Shown: positions 23,876-38,169, numbered from the stretch's first letter. The stretch is DNA of 64,000 nt from Fragum whitleyi (GCA_948146395.1 OX411552.1:10373686-10437685); one strand, 5' to 3'. Translations and numbers: made by a program. The notes: generated from the sequence alone by a model not told the origin.

Positions 23876-25430
23876 AAGCTTGATTATGATATGGCTACTC
23901 GGCAATCGATAATGTTTTTATTTTTACAAAGCTTAGTGAACAAGTGTTTCTCCTTTAAAAAAAGAAAGTTATATGTAGCTTTTATTGACTTTAAAAAAGC
24001 GCTTTATTCCGTGAACAGGAACAAGTTATTTGAATCCCTAGAAAATCATGGTATCAATGGAATTCTATTAAGAGCGATTAAAGTTATATATTAGTCAGTT
24101 AATGCTGTAATAAGAAATAATGAAAGAACGAGTGAAATAATTGATTGTTCCTTAGGTTTAAAACAAGGTTATAAACTGAGTTCTACACTTTTTGTATTAT
24201 TCATTGATGAACTTCATAAAATTTTATCTAAAAGTGGTTTTAAAGGAATTCAGTAATATCCATCTCTAGAAGAAATCTTCAAATTACCTTTTGCAGATGA
24301 TATTGCCTTAACATCTGATACAGTTGTAGGTTTGCAAAAATAAATGAATATACTTGAATCATTCTGTCGCGAGAGGCATTTATGTTTCAATGTAGACAAA
24401 ACAAAGATAGTTGTATTTCGTAAGGGTGGCCAATTATTAAAACGTGAAAAATTGTATTTTTCAAATGATGTTATAGAATGAGTAGAATGTTTTACTTATT
24501 TTTGATTATCAATGCATCAAATGGCTAGTAGCAATTTTTCCAAAGCTAAAAGAGCTTTACGCAGTATATTTTCAGCACTCAATCATTTAATGCCCTTTAG
24601 TTGCAAAACTTTTTTTAGAATTTTTGATACTAAGATTGCTTCTATATTGTACTATGCATGTGAAATATGGGGCATACATCCATATGATTGCACTGAGAAA
24701 GTACAAAAGTATGCCTGTAAAAGGTTTATGAATGTACCATCTAATACTTTTGATGCTACTTAATTAGGCGAATGCGGGAGATTCCCATTGTACATTTACA
24801 CATGCAGAAGGGCCATAAAATACTGGATGAGAATTCTGAAAATGCTAGAACATCGGTATGTTATGATATGATAAAATTGTATGATTCTTTAGGGTATGAA
24901 AATTGGGTAACTCAGATACGATTAAATCATTTCAAAAATGGGTTTGGCTACGTCCTGCAAAATCAACATATACAAAACGTAAAATATTTTCGTTGCCAAT
25001 ATATCAACAGATTAAAAGATCAATATATACGAATTTGGACAGAAAATGTACGAAAAAATTTAAATAACTATATAACAATCGATACAAAAATGAAATTGTT
25101 TTAAAACCATATTTAGACTTTATCAAAATCAAGAAATTTCGAAGAGCATTTGCTGTTTTTCGACCCCTATAACTTAATTTTTCAAGGGATTATACGAGAT
25201 ACGAACATACTACAGGTTATACAATTCGTTGTACCTATGGTAAGAAATCGAAAATCCTTTTCATTTACTCTTAATATGTCTTCTATATAAAGATAATTGA
25301 TTATACATGTGTGTACATGTTTGTTGTTACATTGGCTTCACTTTATGAAAAAAATATTGTTGTATGAATATATTTGTGATGGTCGGTGGCCATTTATCAA
25401 TAAAATTTTTTTAACTTTGAATCTTGAATC
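23876..25430 (+). pseudogene. 5'-truncated LINE reverse transcriptase (array unit 1)
   Basis: The RT begins at about the pre-A region (DMATRQSIMFLFLQSL), then LYVAFIDFKKALYSVNR (motif A, with Leu where Phe is normal), LGLKQGYKLSSTLFVLFIDE (motif B) and PFADDIAL (motif C). It continues through the thumb (VECFTYF) to a C-terminal part at 24772-25104. Stops or shifts occur at 24092, at about 24255 (TAA), 24341 (TAA), 24479 (TGA), 24502 and 24762. The 3' end has GGTCGGTGGCCATTTATCAA followed by AATAAAA-like text and a TTGAATCTTGAATC tail. Domain order shows a non-LTR retrotransposon without endonuclease; it differs from the LINEs at 9.9 and 12.8 kb. Confidence 0.82.
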
Positions 25431-26090
25431 TATATATCAAATTACACTCATGTTGATTTATTGTCTGCACCCTGTTCCAAGTTGGCCCACTCTAAAATTT
25501 TGTCGTCTGTTCAAAAGTGTAAGGATGGGACAAGGCTTTTAAAATTTTCTAATTTAGATTAATCCATTAAATATAAAAGCTATGTATTTCTAAAACAGCA
25601 GTGATTTTGGTAGTGATAAAAATATATCTGGTATACATGATAATGACACGGTAAATAATCAAGGTTATATTCCAAGAAAAAAGAACTCGTGTGTTGTTTC
25701 GTCTATTCAGTTCCCTCGCCTTCAGTACTATCAGTACTTTGATTTTAGCAAAGCGTAGTAATATGCAAGCACTCAAAGCACTTCGTGTCGCAAAACAGTT
25801 GATGACGTATTCTCGACCTACTTCGTGCGCGTGAGCACAAAAAAGCTACGTAGTACACACGTTGTTCGCTTTTTTGACTCGGTTATCTCTTTCCTAGGCA
25901 ATTTCCAGGATACAGGTTGTTTCCTATGGCCTACTTAACCCGGCAAAAAACTAATTTGGGCTTAATAACTAAGAACGGCTTAAAGAGCGTTATATGTTCT
26001 TGAATATCTGCCCATGAAAACAGTACTTTGCAGGTTGAAATTGTTCATAATTTTTCATTGTGCATTATTACACTCACAGTTTTCTTGGTA

Positions 26091-26468
26091 ATTGAATCAG
26101 TGTGTGGAGCGACATTTGAGTGAATTTAATGTGAGGTAATCCAGTATTGCAGATTTTGTTCAGGATGAACAAAATTAGTAATATTGATTACCTCCCTTTT
26201 ATAAAATATGCATACAAGTTCTTTAGATAGCCCCCTATTTCTTCAAGAACCTACCAGACGCTTTCAATTTCAATTTAATCAGTGAAATCCTGATTTTTCC
26301 CAAATTATTTTCATTTTGAACGATGTTGTTGTTATATGTTTTTCAGTGAGTTTGGAGCGTTTTTGAATGGTTTGAGTGAGTGTCTGGAATGAATGAATGG
26401 AGCGCTGAGTGAGCGATTTAGAATGGTTTTGATTGAGTTAAATGTCAATTTCACGATATATTAAACTG
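26091..26468 (-). mobile_element. MITE F remnant at start of array unit 2
   Basis: Same as copy F but lacking its first ~58 bp, because the array junction cuts it at ATTGAATCAG. This shows that the MITE was present before the duplication. Confidence 0.85.
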
Positions 26469-26723
26469 TAGCAAATAATGATATTGCTATGAAAGAAGAA
26501 AAAAGATTAAAGTAGAATGTAAAATGAAAGGATGTTATTTTTATGTGACCAATATTACTTACATTACTTACAATTCTAATCTTAGATCTTAGAATTGTCT
26601 CAAAAAAATCAAATTTTGAGTTCTGGTTCAATTCAAATAGGGTCATGTTTAAAACCCTATCGTGTCCATAAATGCATAATGCTCACAGAGTTTGTGGGCT
26701 ACCCATTCTAACCACCAAACATA

Positions 26724-27140
26724 CAGTTAACAACATCGTGAAATTGACAAGTTGAATGATTTTGGAATGAAATTGAATGAGTGTGTGGAGTGTATTTTGA
26801 GTGAATTCAATGGCAGGTAGTCTAATATCGCAAATTTTGTTCAGGATGAACCTCCTTGGTTACCTCCTTTAAATAAAATATGCATACTAGTTCTAAAGAT
26901 AGATTCCTATTTCTTCAAGGACCTAATAGACGCTTACAATTTAAATTATGTCAATAAAATTGCGATTTTGCTCTATCCAAACTTATTTTGAATGACGTTA
27001 TTGATTCTATATTTTTCAGTGGGTTTGAGCGTTTTTGAATGGTTTGAGTGAGTGTTTGGAACGAATAAATGTAGCGATGAAAGAGCGATTTAGAATGGTT
27101 TTGATTGGGGTGAATGTCAATTTCATGATGTAACTTACTG
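26724..27140 (-). mobile_element. MITE G in array unit 2
   Basis: Near-identical copy of 20684-21100 duplicated with the unit, not an independent insertion. Confidence 0.85.
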
Positions 27141-28011
27141 TACCATCAACACAATTTAATAACAAGAGCTATAAGCTAAAAACCAAGAAAAATGGAGAAA
27201 ATTATTCAAAATCGAAAAAGTGTTGCAACCTTACATAAAATTGTTTTGAAGTAAATGACAAAGACACTTTTTCGCACATCTTTCAAGACTGTTATAATCT
27301 GTGACCATTTGGAGAAAAGTAAATAGTGTCTTAAGATGGAAAGAAAAGTGTAATTACTCTCAACTAAGATCCCATAATGATATACCATAGACTACTGAAA
27401 AAGCAACTTTCTCAAGATAATAAGGCAACTACGTAGTATTGCTATTGGCTCTATTTGCTTAATTAAAACAAATCTGGTACCAGTATAACAATAAACGTGA
27501 AGTTAAAGATTACTAGTCATCTTAGAGCGGACTCGATTTTCAAAGAGACTGGAAAGAGAATCGGATCGGTGCGATGCCACAATTAAAATCGGTCACGTGA
27601 ATAAGTTTGACCAAACAAGTAGTGTCCACAATAGGAACCACCGAGAAGACCTTCAAGGAGACAACGTTAAGCAAAAAGATACAGTTTTAATTCGACAAAT
27701 AAGAAGGCGAACAACTGCGCCATGTAAAGTATGAAAATACAGAAATACAGCTAGGTCAACGACAAAACCACCATTCCTCACTTAATCGTTAAAACAACTG
27801 GTTTTAGGTATGCAAAGGACAGAAAACGACAAAAAACCTACGAATAATACAAATCATTACGCTTTGGCATGCCGAATGGAATTTAAGGTCATGAAGAAGA
27901 GTTTGCTTGACCCTAACAATTGAAAGGAATGAAAGGACTTTCACATAACTCTCGATGACATATGGAATGTGATGAGGCAGGCCGATCCTTATCATTTGTG
28001 TTAATGAAAAA

Positions 28012-28618
28012 ATGTTCCCCTTCAATACGATGCGTGCCGCACAGGGAAAGCTGAGAAATGACGTAAGTATGCGGAGCAATGCTATAATAAAAGAAATGGC
28101 CAGAAAGGGACAGGGGGGATAACAGAAATATTGAAAAACTTACCCTCAATAAGATCATCTACTGGTGATTGTTATGCTAGAAATTGTAGTAACTGTGCAA
28201 ACCACTCGATTGTAAGTAATGGCGTTTCAACTTGGTGGCACAAATCTAACGTTATCGGCATTCCAAATTTAACTTATCTGCGTTTGACTGAGAACGACAA
28301 CGCGCTGTTGCAAGTTATTTTGCAGATGATACTTAGTGTAGGTGCAATTTACAGTTTGAGTTCAAGGTTACCCATACAGAAGAGTGAAGCAATTAAAGTC
28401 AAAATATTGCATGCTATCTATGCTCTGGACATAGCAGTCAGAAAGAAACTTTGGAAAATATCGGGGACCGAGCTTGGAGTTTGAGCTCCAGCATTTCTTT
28501 AAGAAGAATTAAGGACAAATTGTACAGAAAAAACGACACTTTTAAAAGGAACCGTCTCAAAAGAAGAGCTGTTGTGTAATTTCAATACAAAAGAAAAAAC
28601 AAAATGTAAACGAAATAC
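28012..28618 (+). pseudogene. Relic ORF (array unit 2)
   Basis: Same ORF as in unit 1. The G-run before it is one base shorter (CAGGGGGGATAAC), which removes the upstream part of the frame; the readable frame is 28131-28484. The Cys cluster and WWHKS motif are unchanged. Confidence 0.4.
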
Positions 28619-28905
28619 AGAATTAAATTATAGGCGTGACCAACCATGACAAACAGAATTATGCACAGACTTTACTAATAGAAATTGGCGAGACAGAGAT
28701 TTGCGGGACCAAAAAACAAATAAGATGAGATGAGACAGGATGAGACAATCTCTGTCTGGGGTGAAGCAACACCTCTGATGAGGCTTGATGCTAGCCGAAA
28801 CAGAGCAAATCCATACAAATGGGGCGTTTAAGTGGCTCATGTCCCAGTCTTTTGGATAATACAGCCCTTTTTTAGATTAAAATTCAAGGTAAACAGATTG
28901 GTTCA

Positions 28906-29118
28906 GGGGCCCGTTTTACTAAACCTCTTACGAAAAAATGTTCGCAAGTCAAAATCACAAATCGTACCTGGCGTTTTCATTCGTTGTTAGATTCTGCCTT
29001 GCAATGTCTCATGAGCTGACGCATAGTAGAAGTCTATTCTTTATTACTAATCTAGAAGTGACTTTAATTTTTGACTCACGCAAAAAATAATCGTAAGATG
29101 TTTAGTAAAACATGCCCC
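28906..29118. mobile_element. Small MITE (unit 2)
   Basis: Duplicated with the unit; same inverted ends as in unit 1. Confidence 0.65.
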
Positions 29119-29912
29119 AGGTGATCAATGGTGCAGACAGCTTGTTATGACATCTTGTGAAAAAAGACCAAAACATTTGGATTGGAATCATAGTTATTTA
29201 AAGCTCTGAAATCGACATGTAAATATAAATATTTCTGAAGTAAAATTCAAATTTCATTTGAATTGAAAGATTCTTATCAAAATCAAATTCTCGAACATAT
29301 TTACTAGTTGACTGTGACATTTGAGCCCAAATCTACGAAAAGAACAAGGTTTGTAGTTCCTTTAAATCCAAGCGCTAAAAGCGCTGAAGGCCTGGTTTAT
29401 AAAGAGGCAAGGTGACATTTGAAGGCATGCACTCCAACTTTTTAATCTTTGTACAAGTTTTTTTAGGCGAGGGAAACCATGGGTTCCATTTACCCATAGG
29501 GATCGTAAGCCACATTCCAAACTCACTTTAAAGGAAAAATGTCGAACGGTGCTCACTATATAGCGCTGAGTCCGCCAAAAACAACTAATTCCTAGGGTAT
29601 AGATTACTACGCCCGATACCGCTTTGCAGACAGGCGCAACCCGCGTTTTTATAATTTCAGTTGCGTTGATTTGTTTGTTACTAATCAGTCAATTTATCCA
29701 TTCGATCATTCCGTCTAACAATCGTAGTATTGTTATTTTTTCAAGGGGCACAAGCTCATCGGCACTTTCTTTTAGATTGAATTCCATAGGAAAGTTGTAA
29801 TTTACTGTGGGAACACAAGAACTTGATAGGGCCAATTTTTCCCTTTCCCAAATATGGTCCACCCTATACTCATACCCCATTATTTTTTCATTATCAACTC
29901 TAGATATATCAC

Positions 29913-31468
29913 AAGCTTGATTATGATATGGCTACTCGGCAATCGATAATGTTTTTATTTTTACAAAGCTTAGTGAACAAGTGTTTCTCCTTTAAAAAAA
30001 GAAAGTTATATGTAGCTTTTATTGACTTTAAAAAAGCGCTTTATTCCGTGAACAGGAACATGTTATTTGAATCCCTAGAAAATCATGGTATCAATGGAAT
30101 TCTATTAAGAGCGATTAAAGTTATATATTAGTCAGTTAATGCTGTAATAAGAAATAATGAAAGAACGAGTGAAATAATTGATTGTTCCTTAGGTTTAAAA
30201 CAAGGTTATAAACTGAGTTCTACACTTTTTGTATTATTCATTGATGAACTTCATAAAATTTTATCTAAAAGTGGTTTTAAAGGAATTCAGTAATATCCAT
30301 CTCTAGAAGAAATCTTCAAATTACCTTTTGCAGATGATATTGCCTTAACATCTGATACAGTTGTAGGTTTGCAAAAATAAATGAATATACTTGAATCATT
30401 CTGTCGCGAGAGGCATTTATGTTTCAATGTAGACAAAACAAAGATAGTTGTATTTCGTAAGGGTGGCCAATTATTAAAACGTGAAAAATTGTATTTTTCA
30501 AATGATGTTATAGAATGAGTAGAATGTTTTACTTATTTTTGATTATCAATGCATCAAATGGCTAGTAGCAATTTTTCCAAAGCTAAAAGAGCTTTACGCA
30601 GTATATTTTCAGCACTCAATCATTTAATGCCCTTTAGTTGCAAAACTTTTTTTTAGAATTTTTGATACTAAGATTGCTTCTATATTGTACTATGCATGTG
30701 AAATATGGGGCATACATCCATATGATTGCACTGAGAAAGTACAAAAGTATGCCTGTAAAAGGTTTATGAATGTACCATCTAATACTTTTGATGCTACTTA
30801 ATTAGGCGAATGCGGGAGATTCCCATTGTACATTTACACATGCAGAAGGGCCATAAAATACTGGATGAGAATTCTGAAAATGCTAGAACATCGGTATGTT
30901 ATGATATGATAAAATTGTATGATTCTTTAGGGTATGAAAATTGGGTAACTCAGATACGATTAAATCATTTCAAAAATGGGTTTGGCTACGTCCTGCAAAA
31001 TCAACATATACAAAACGTAAAATATTTTCGTTGCCAATATATCAACAGATTAAAAGATCAATATATACGAATTTGGACAGAAAATGTACGAAAAAATTTA
31101 AATAACTATATAACAATCGATACAAAAATGAAATTGTTTTAAAACCATATTTAGACTTTATCAAAATCAAGAAATTTCGAAGAGCATTTGCTGTTTTTCG
31201 ACCCCTATAACTTAATTTTTCAAGGGATTATACGAGATACGAACATACTACAGGTTATACAATTCGTTGTACCTATGGTAAGAAATCGAAAATCCTTTTC
31301 ATTTACTCTTAATATGTCTTCTATATAAAGATAATTGATTATACATGTGTGTACATGTTTGTTGTTACATTGGCTTCACTTTATGAAAAAAATATTGTTG
31401 TATGAATATATTTGTGATGGTCGGTGGCCATTTATCAATAAAATTTTTTTAACTTTGAATCTTGAATC
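29913..31468 (+). pseudogene. 5'-truncated LINE reverse transcriptase (array unit 2)
   Basis: Same element as in unit 1. It shares the unit 1 stops and has an eight-T run at 30647 (seven in unit 1) that adds a frameshift in the thumb region. Confidence 0.82.
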
Positions 31469-32128
31469 TATATATCAAATTACACTCATGTTGATTTATT
31501 GTCTGCACCCTGTTCCAAGTTGGCCCACTCTAAAATTTTGTCGTCTGTTCAAAAGTGTAAGGATGGGACAAGGCTTTTAAAATTTTCTAATTTAGATTAA
31601 TCCATTAAATATAAAAGCTATGTATTTCTAAAACAGCAGTGATTTTGGTAGTGATAAAAATATATCTGGTATACATGATAATGACACGGTAAATAATCAA
31701 GGTTATATTCCAAGAAAAAAGAACTCGTGTGTTGTTTCGTCTATTCAGTTCCCTCGCCTTCAGTACTATCAGTACTTTGATTTTAGCAAAGCGTAGTAAT
31801 ATGCAAGCACTCAAAGCACTTCGTGTCGCAAAACAGTTGATGACGTATTCTCGACCTACTTCGTGCGCGTGAGCACAAAAAAGCTACGTAGTACACACGT
31901 TGTTCGCTTTTTTGACTCGGTTATCTCTTTCCTAGGCAATTTCCAGGATACAGGTTGTTTCCTATGGCCTACTTAACCCGGCAAAAAACTAATTTGGGCT
32001 TAATAACTAAGAACGGCTTAAAGAGCGTTATATGTTCTTGAATATCTGCCCATGAAAACAGTACTTTGCAGGTTGAAATTGTTCATAATTTTTCATTGTG
32101 CATTATTACACTCACAGTTTTCTTGGTA

Positions 32129-32506
32129 ATTGAATCAGTGTGTGGAGCGACATTTGAGTGAATTTAATGTGAGGTAATCCAGTATTGCAGATTTTGTTCA
32201 GGATGAACAAAATTAGTAATATTGATTACCTCCCTTTTATAAAATATGCATACAAGTTCTTTAGATAGCCCCCTATTTCTTCAAGAACCTACCAGACGCT
32301 TTCAATTTCAATTTAATCAGTGAAATCCTGATTTTTCCCAAATTATTTTCATTTTGAACGATGTTGTTGTTATATGTTTTTCAGTGAGTTTGGAGCGTTT
32401 TTGAATGGTTTGAGTGAGTGTCTGGAATGAATGAATGGAGCGCTGAGTGAGCGATTTAGAATGGTTTTGATTGAGTTAAATGTCAATTTCACGATATATT
32501 AAACTG
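32129..32506 (-). mobile_element. MITE F remnant at start of array unit 3
   Basis: Duplicated with the unit; cut at the same base as in unit 2. Confidence 0.85.
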
Positions 32507-32761
32507 TAGCAAATAATGATATTGCTATGAAAGAAGAAAAAAGATTAAAGTAGAATGTAAAATGAAAGGATGTTATTTTTATGTGACCAATATTACTTAC
32601 ATTACTTACAATTCTAATCTTAGATCTTAGAATTGTCTCAAAAAAATCAAATTTTGAGTTCTGGTTCAATTCAAATAGGGTCATGTTTAAAACCCTATCG
32701 TGTCCATAAATGCATAATGCTCACAGAGTTTGTGGGCTACCCATTCTAACCACCAAACATA

Positions 32762-33178
32762 CAGTTAACAACATCGTGAAATTGACAAGTTGAATGATTT
32801 TGGAATGAAATTGAATGAGTGTGTGGAGTGTATTTTGAGTGAATTCAATGGCAGGTAGTCTAATATCGCAAATTTTGTTCAGGATGAACCTCCTTGGTTA
32901 CCTCCTTTAAATAAAATATGCATACTAGTTCTAAAGATAGATTCCTATTTCTTCAAGGACCTAATAGACGCTTACAATTTAAATTATGTCAATAAAATTG
33001 CGATTTTGCTCTATCCAAACTTATTTTGAATGACGTTATTGATTCTATATTTTTCAGTGGGTTTGAGCGTTTTTGAATGGTTTGAGTGAGTGTTTGGAAC
33101 GAATAAATGTAGCGATGAAAGAGCGATTTAGAATGGTTTTGATTGGGGTGAATGTCAATTTCATGATGTAACTTACTG
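32762..33178 (-). mobile_element. MITE G in array unit 3
   Basis: Duplicated with the unit; terminal repeats and flanking TA preserved. Confidence 0.85.
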
Positions 33179-34049
33179 TACCATCAACACAATTTAATAA
33201 CAAGAGCTATAAGCTAAAAACCAAGAAAAATGGAGAAAATTATTCAAAATCGAAAAAGTGTTGCAACCTTACATAAAATTGTTTTGAAGTAAATGACAAA
33301 GACACTTTTTCGGACATCTTTCAAGACTGTTATAATCTGTGACCATTTGGAGAAAAGTAAATAGTGTCTTAAGATGGAAAGAAAAGTGTAATTACTCTCA
33401 ACTAAGATCCCATAATGATATACCATAGACTACTGAAAAAGCAACTTTCTCAAGATAATAAGGCAACTACGTAGTATTGCTATTGGCTCTATTTGCTTAA
33501 TTAAAACAAATCTGGTACCAGTATAACAATAAACGTGAAGTTAAAGATTACTAGTCATCTTAGAGCGGACTCGATTTTCAAAGAGACTGGAAAGAGAATC
33601 GGATCGGTGCGATGCCACAATTAAAATCGGTCACGTGAATAAGTTTGACCAAACAAGTAGTGTCCACAATAGGAACCACCGAGAAGACCTTCAAGGGGAC
33701 AACGTAAAGCAAAAAGATACAGTTTTAATTCGACAAAAAAGAAGGCGAACAACTGCGCCATGTAAAGTATGAAAATACAGAAATACAGCTAGGTCAACGA
33801 CAAAACCACCATTCCTCACTTAATCGTTAAAACAACTGGTTTTAGGTATGCAAAGGACAGAAAACGACAAAAAACCTACGAATAATACAAATCATTACGC
33901 TTTGGCATGCCGAATGGAATTTAAGGTCATGAAGAAGAGTTTGCTTGACCCTAACAATTGAAAGGAATGAAAGGACTTTCACATAACTCTCGATGACATA
34001 TGGAATGTGATGAGGCAGGCCGATCCTTATCATTTGTGTTAATGAAAAA

Positions 34050-34656
34050 ATGTTCCCCTTCAATACGATGCGTGCCGCACAGGGAAAGCTGAGAAATGAC
34101 GTAAGTATGTGGAGCAATGCTATAATAAAAGAAATGGCCAGAAAGGGACAGGGGGGATAACAGAAATATTGAAAAACTTACCCTCAATAAGATCATCTAC
34201 TGGTGATTGTTATGCTAGAAATTGTAGTAACTGTGCAAACCACTCGATTGTAAGTAATGGCGTTTCAACTTGGTGGCACAAATCTAACGTTATCGGCATT
34301 CCAAATTTAACTTATCTGCGTTTGACTGAGAACGACAACGCGCTGTTGCAAGTTATTTTGCAGATGATACTTAGTGTAGGTGCAATTTACAGTTTGAGTT
34401 CAAGGTTACCCATACAGAAGAGTGAAGCAATTAAAGTCAAAATATTGCATGCTATCTATGCTCTGGACATAGCAGTCAGAAAGAAACTTTGGAAAATATC
34501 GGGGACCGAGCTTGGAGTTTGAGCTCCAGCATTTCTTTAAGAAGAATTAAGGACAAATTGTACAGAAAAAACGACACTTTTAAAAGGAACCGTCTCAAAA
34601 GAAGAGCTGTTGTGTAATTTCAATACAAAAGAAAAAACAAAATGTAAACGAAATAC
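34050..34656 (+). pseudogene. Relic ORF (array unit 3)
   Basis: Same ORF. A C-to-T change (AGTATGTGGAGC) creates an ATG at 34109 that opens a longer but frameshifted start; the conserved frame ends at 34522. Confidence 0.4.
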
Positions 34657-34944
34657 AGAATTAAATTATAGGCGTGACCAACCATGACAAACAGAATTTT
34701 GCACAGACTTTACTAATAGAAATTGGCGAGACAGAGATTTGCGGGACCAAAAAAACAAATAAGATGAGATGAGACAGGATGAGACAATCTCTGTCTGGGG
34801 TGAAGCAACACCTCTGATGAGGCTTGATGCTAGCCGAAACAGAGCAAATCCATACAAATGGGGCGTTTAAGTGGCTCATGTCCCAGTCTTTTGGATAATA
34901 CAGCCCTTTTTTAGATTAAAATTCAAGGTAAACAGATTGGTTCA

Positions 34945-35157
34945 GGGGCCCGTTTTACTAAACCTCTTACGAAAAAATGTTCGCAAGTCAAAATCACAAA
35001 TCGTACCTGGCGTTTTCATTCGTTGTTAGATTCTGCCTTGCAATGTCTCATGAGCTGACGCATAGTAGAAGTCTATTCTTTATTACTAATCTAGAAGTGA
35101 CTTTAATTTTTGACTCACGCAAAAAATAATCGTAAGATGTTTAGTAAAACATGCCCC
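34945..35157. mobile_element. Small MITE (unit 3)
   Basis: Duplicated with the unit; same ends. In unit 4 only the right part survives (about 40745-40925) because the ~270-bp gap removes its left terminus. Confidence 0.65.
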
Positions 35158-35953
35158 AGGTGATCAATGGTGCAGACAGCTTGTTATGACATCTTGTGAA
35201 AAAAGACCAAAACATTTGGATTGGAATCATAGTTATTTAAAGCTCTGAAATCGACATGTAAATATATATATTTCTGAAGTAAAATTCAAATTTCATTTGA
35301 ATTGAAAGATTCTTATCAAAATCAAATTCTCGAACATATTTACTAGTTGACTGTGACATTTGAGCCCAAATCTACGAAAAGAACAAGGTTTGTAGTTCCT
35401 TTAAATCCAAGCGCTAAAAGCGCTGAAGGCCTGGTTTATAAAGAGGCAATGTGACATTTGAAGGCATGCACTCCAACTTTTTAATCTTTGTACAAGTTTT
35501 TTTAGGCGAGGGAAACCATGGGTTCCATTTACCTATAGGGATCGTAAGCCACATTCCAAACTCACTTTAAAGGAAAAATGTCGAACGGTATGCTCACTAT
35601 ATAGCGCTGAGTCCGCCAAAAACAACTAATTCCTAGGGTATAGATTACTACGCCCGATACCGCTTTGCAGACAGGCGCAACCCGCGTTTTTATAATTTCA
35701 GTTGCGTTGATTTGTTTGTTACTAATCAGTCAATTTATCCATTCGATCATTCCGTCTAACAATCGTAGTATTGTTATTTTTTCAAGGGGCACAAGCTCAT
35801 CGGCACTTTCTTTTAGATTGAATTCCATAGGAAAGTTGTAATTTACTGTGGGAACACAAGAACTTGATAGGGCCAATTTTTCCCTTTCCCAAATATGGTC
35901 CACCCTATACTCATACCCCATTATTTTTTCATAATCAACTCTAGATATATCAC

Positions 35954-37509
35954 AAGCTTGATTATGATATGGCTACTCGGCAATCGATAATGTTTTTATT
36001 TTTACAAAGCTTAGTGAACAAGTGTTTCTCCTTTAAAAAAAGAAAGTTATATGTAGCTTTTATTGACTTTAAAAAAGCGCTTTATTCCGTGAACAGGAAC
36101 ATGTTATTTGAATCCCTAGAAAATCATGGTATCAATGGAATTCTATTAAGAGCGATTAAAGTTATATATTAGTCAGTTAATGCTGTAATAAGAAATAATG
36201 AAAGAACGAGTGAAATAATTGATTGTTCCTTAGGTTTAAAACAAGGTTATAAACTGAGTTCTACACTTTTTGTATTATTCATTGATGAACTTCATAAAAT
36301 TTTATCTAAAAGTGGTTTTAAAGGAATTCAGTAATATCCATCTCTAGAAGAAATCTTCAAATTACCTTTTGCAGATGATATTGCCTTAACATCTGATACA
36401 GTTGTAGGTTTGCAAAAATAAATGAATATACTTGAATCATTCTGTCGCGAGAGGCATTTATGTTTCAATGTAGACAAAACAAAGATAGTTGTATTTCGTA
36501 AGGGTGGCCAATTATTAAAACGTGAAAAATTGTATTTTTCAAATGATGTTATAGAATGAGTAGAATGTTTTACTTATTTTTGATTATCAATGCATCAAAT
36601 GGCTAGTAGCAATTTTTCCAAAGCTAAAAGAGCTTTACGCAGTATATTTTCAGCACTCAATCATTTAATGCCCTTTAGTTGCAAAACTTTTTTTTAGAAT
36701 TTTTGATACTAAGATTGCTTCTATATTGTACTATGCATGTGAAATATGGGGCATACATCCATATGATTGCACTGAGAAAGTACAAAAGTATGCCTGTAAA
36801 AGGTTTATGAATGTACCATCTAATACTTTTGATGCTACTTAATTAGGCGAATGCGGGAGATTCCCATTGTACATTTACACATGCAGAAGGGCCATAAAAT
36901 ACTGGATGAGAATTCTGAAAATGCTAGAACATCGGTATGTTATGATATGATAAAATTGTATGATTCTTTAGGGTATGAAAATTGGGTAACTCAGATACGA
37001 TTAAATCATTTCAAAAATGGGTTTGGCTACGTCCTGCAAAATCAACATATACAAAACGTAAAATATTTTCGTTGCCAATATATCAACAGATTAAAAGATC
37101 AATATATACGAATTTGGACAGAAAATGTACGAAAAAATTTAAATAACTATATAACAATCGATACAAAAATGAAATTGTTTTAAAACCATATTTAGACTTT
37201 ATCAAAATCAAGAAATTTCGAAGAGCATTTGCTGTTTTTCGACCCCTATAACTTAATTTTTCAAGGGATTATACGAGATACGAACATACTACAGGTTATA
37301 CAATTCGTTGTACCTATGGTAAGAAATCGAAAATCCTTTTCATTTACTCTTAATATGTCTTCTATATAAAGATAATTGATTATACATGTGTGTACATGTT
37401 TGTTGTTACATTGGCTTCACTTTATGAAAAAAATATTGTTGTATGAATATATTTGTGATGGTCGGTGGCCATTTATCAATAAATTTTTTTTAACTTTGAA
37501 TCTTGAATC
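35954..37509 (+). pseudogene. 5'-truncated LINE reverse transcriptase (array unit 3)
   Basis: Same element and same lesions as in unit 2, with a few private substitutions. Confidence 0.82.
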
Positions 37510-38169
37510 TATATATCAAATTACACTCATGTTGATTTATTGTCTGCACCCTGTTCCAAGTTGGCCCACTCTAAAATTTTGTCGTCTGTTCAAAAGTGTA
37601 AGGATGGGACAAGGCTTTTAAAATTTTCTAATTTAGATTAATCCATTAAATATAAAAGCTATGTATTTCTAAAACAGCAGTGATTTTGGTAGTGATAAAA
37701 ATATATCTGGTATACATGATAATGACACGGTAAATAATCAAGGTTATATTCCAAGAAAAAATAACTCGTGTGTTGTTTCGTCTATTCAGTTCCCTCGCCT
37801 TCAGTACTATCAGTACTTTGATTTTAGCAAAGCGTAGTAATATGCAAGCACTCAAAGCACTTCGTGTCGCAAAACAGTTGATGACGTATTCTCGACCTAC
37901 TTCGTGCGCGTGAGCACAAAAAAGCTACGTAGTACACACGTTGTTCGCTTTTTTGACTCGGTTATCTCTTTCCTAGGCAATTTCCAGGATACAGGTTGTT
38001 TCCTATGGCCTACTTAACCCGGCAAAAAACTAATTTGGGCTTAATAACTAAGAACGGCTTAAAGAGCGTTATATGTTCTTGAATATCTGCCCATGAAAAC
38101 AGTACTTTGCAGGTTGAAATTGTTCATAATTTTTCATTGTGCATTATTACACTCACAGTTTTCTTGGTA

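Larger units (their letters stand above)
20051..26090 (+). repeat. Array unit 1
   Basis: This unit is unusual in its left part, where it differs from units 2-4 at many positions: AGACTTTTCTAATCTG at about 21245 versus AGACTGTTATAATCTG in the others, GATGTACCATGG at 21340 versus GATATACCATAG, and AAAAACCGACAC at about 22490 versus AAAAAACGACAC. Its right part matches units 2-3. Confidence 0.93.
26091..32128 (+). repeat. Array unit 2 (hybrid type)
   Basis: Left of about 28531 it shares the alleles of unit 4; right of about 28578 it shares those of unit 1. It differs from unit 3 by at least ten scattered substitutions or small indels, for example CGAACGGTGCTCAC at 29545 where unit 3 has CGAACGGTATGCTCAC. 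Confidence 0.93.
32129..38169 (+). repeat. Array unit 3 (hybrid type)
   Basis: It has the same hybrid allele pattern as unit 2, so it probably arose by copying of an already recombinant unit. Private changes include TTTTTCGGACATC at about 33310 and AGTATGTGGAGC at about 34106. Confidence 0.93.
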
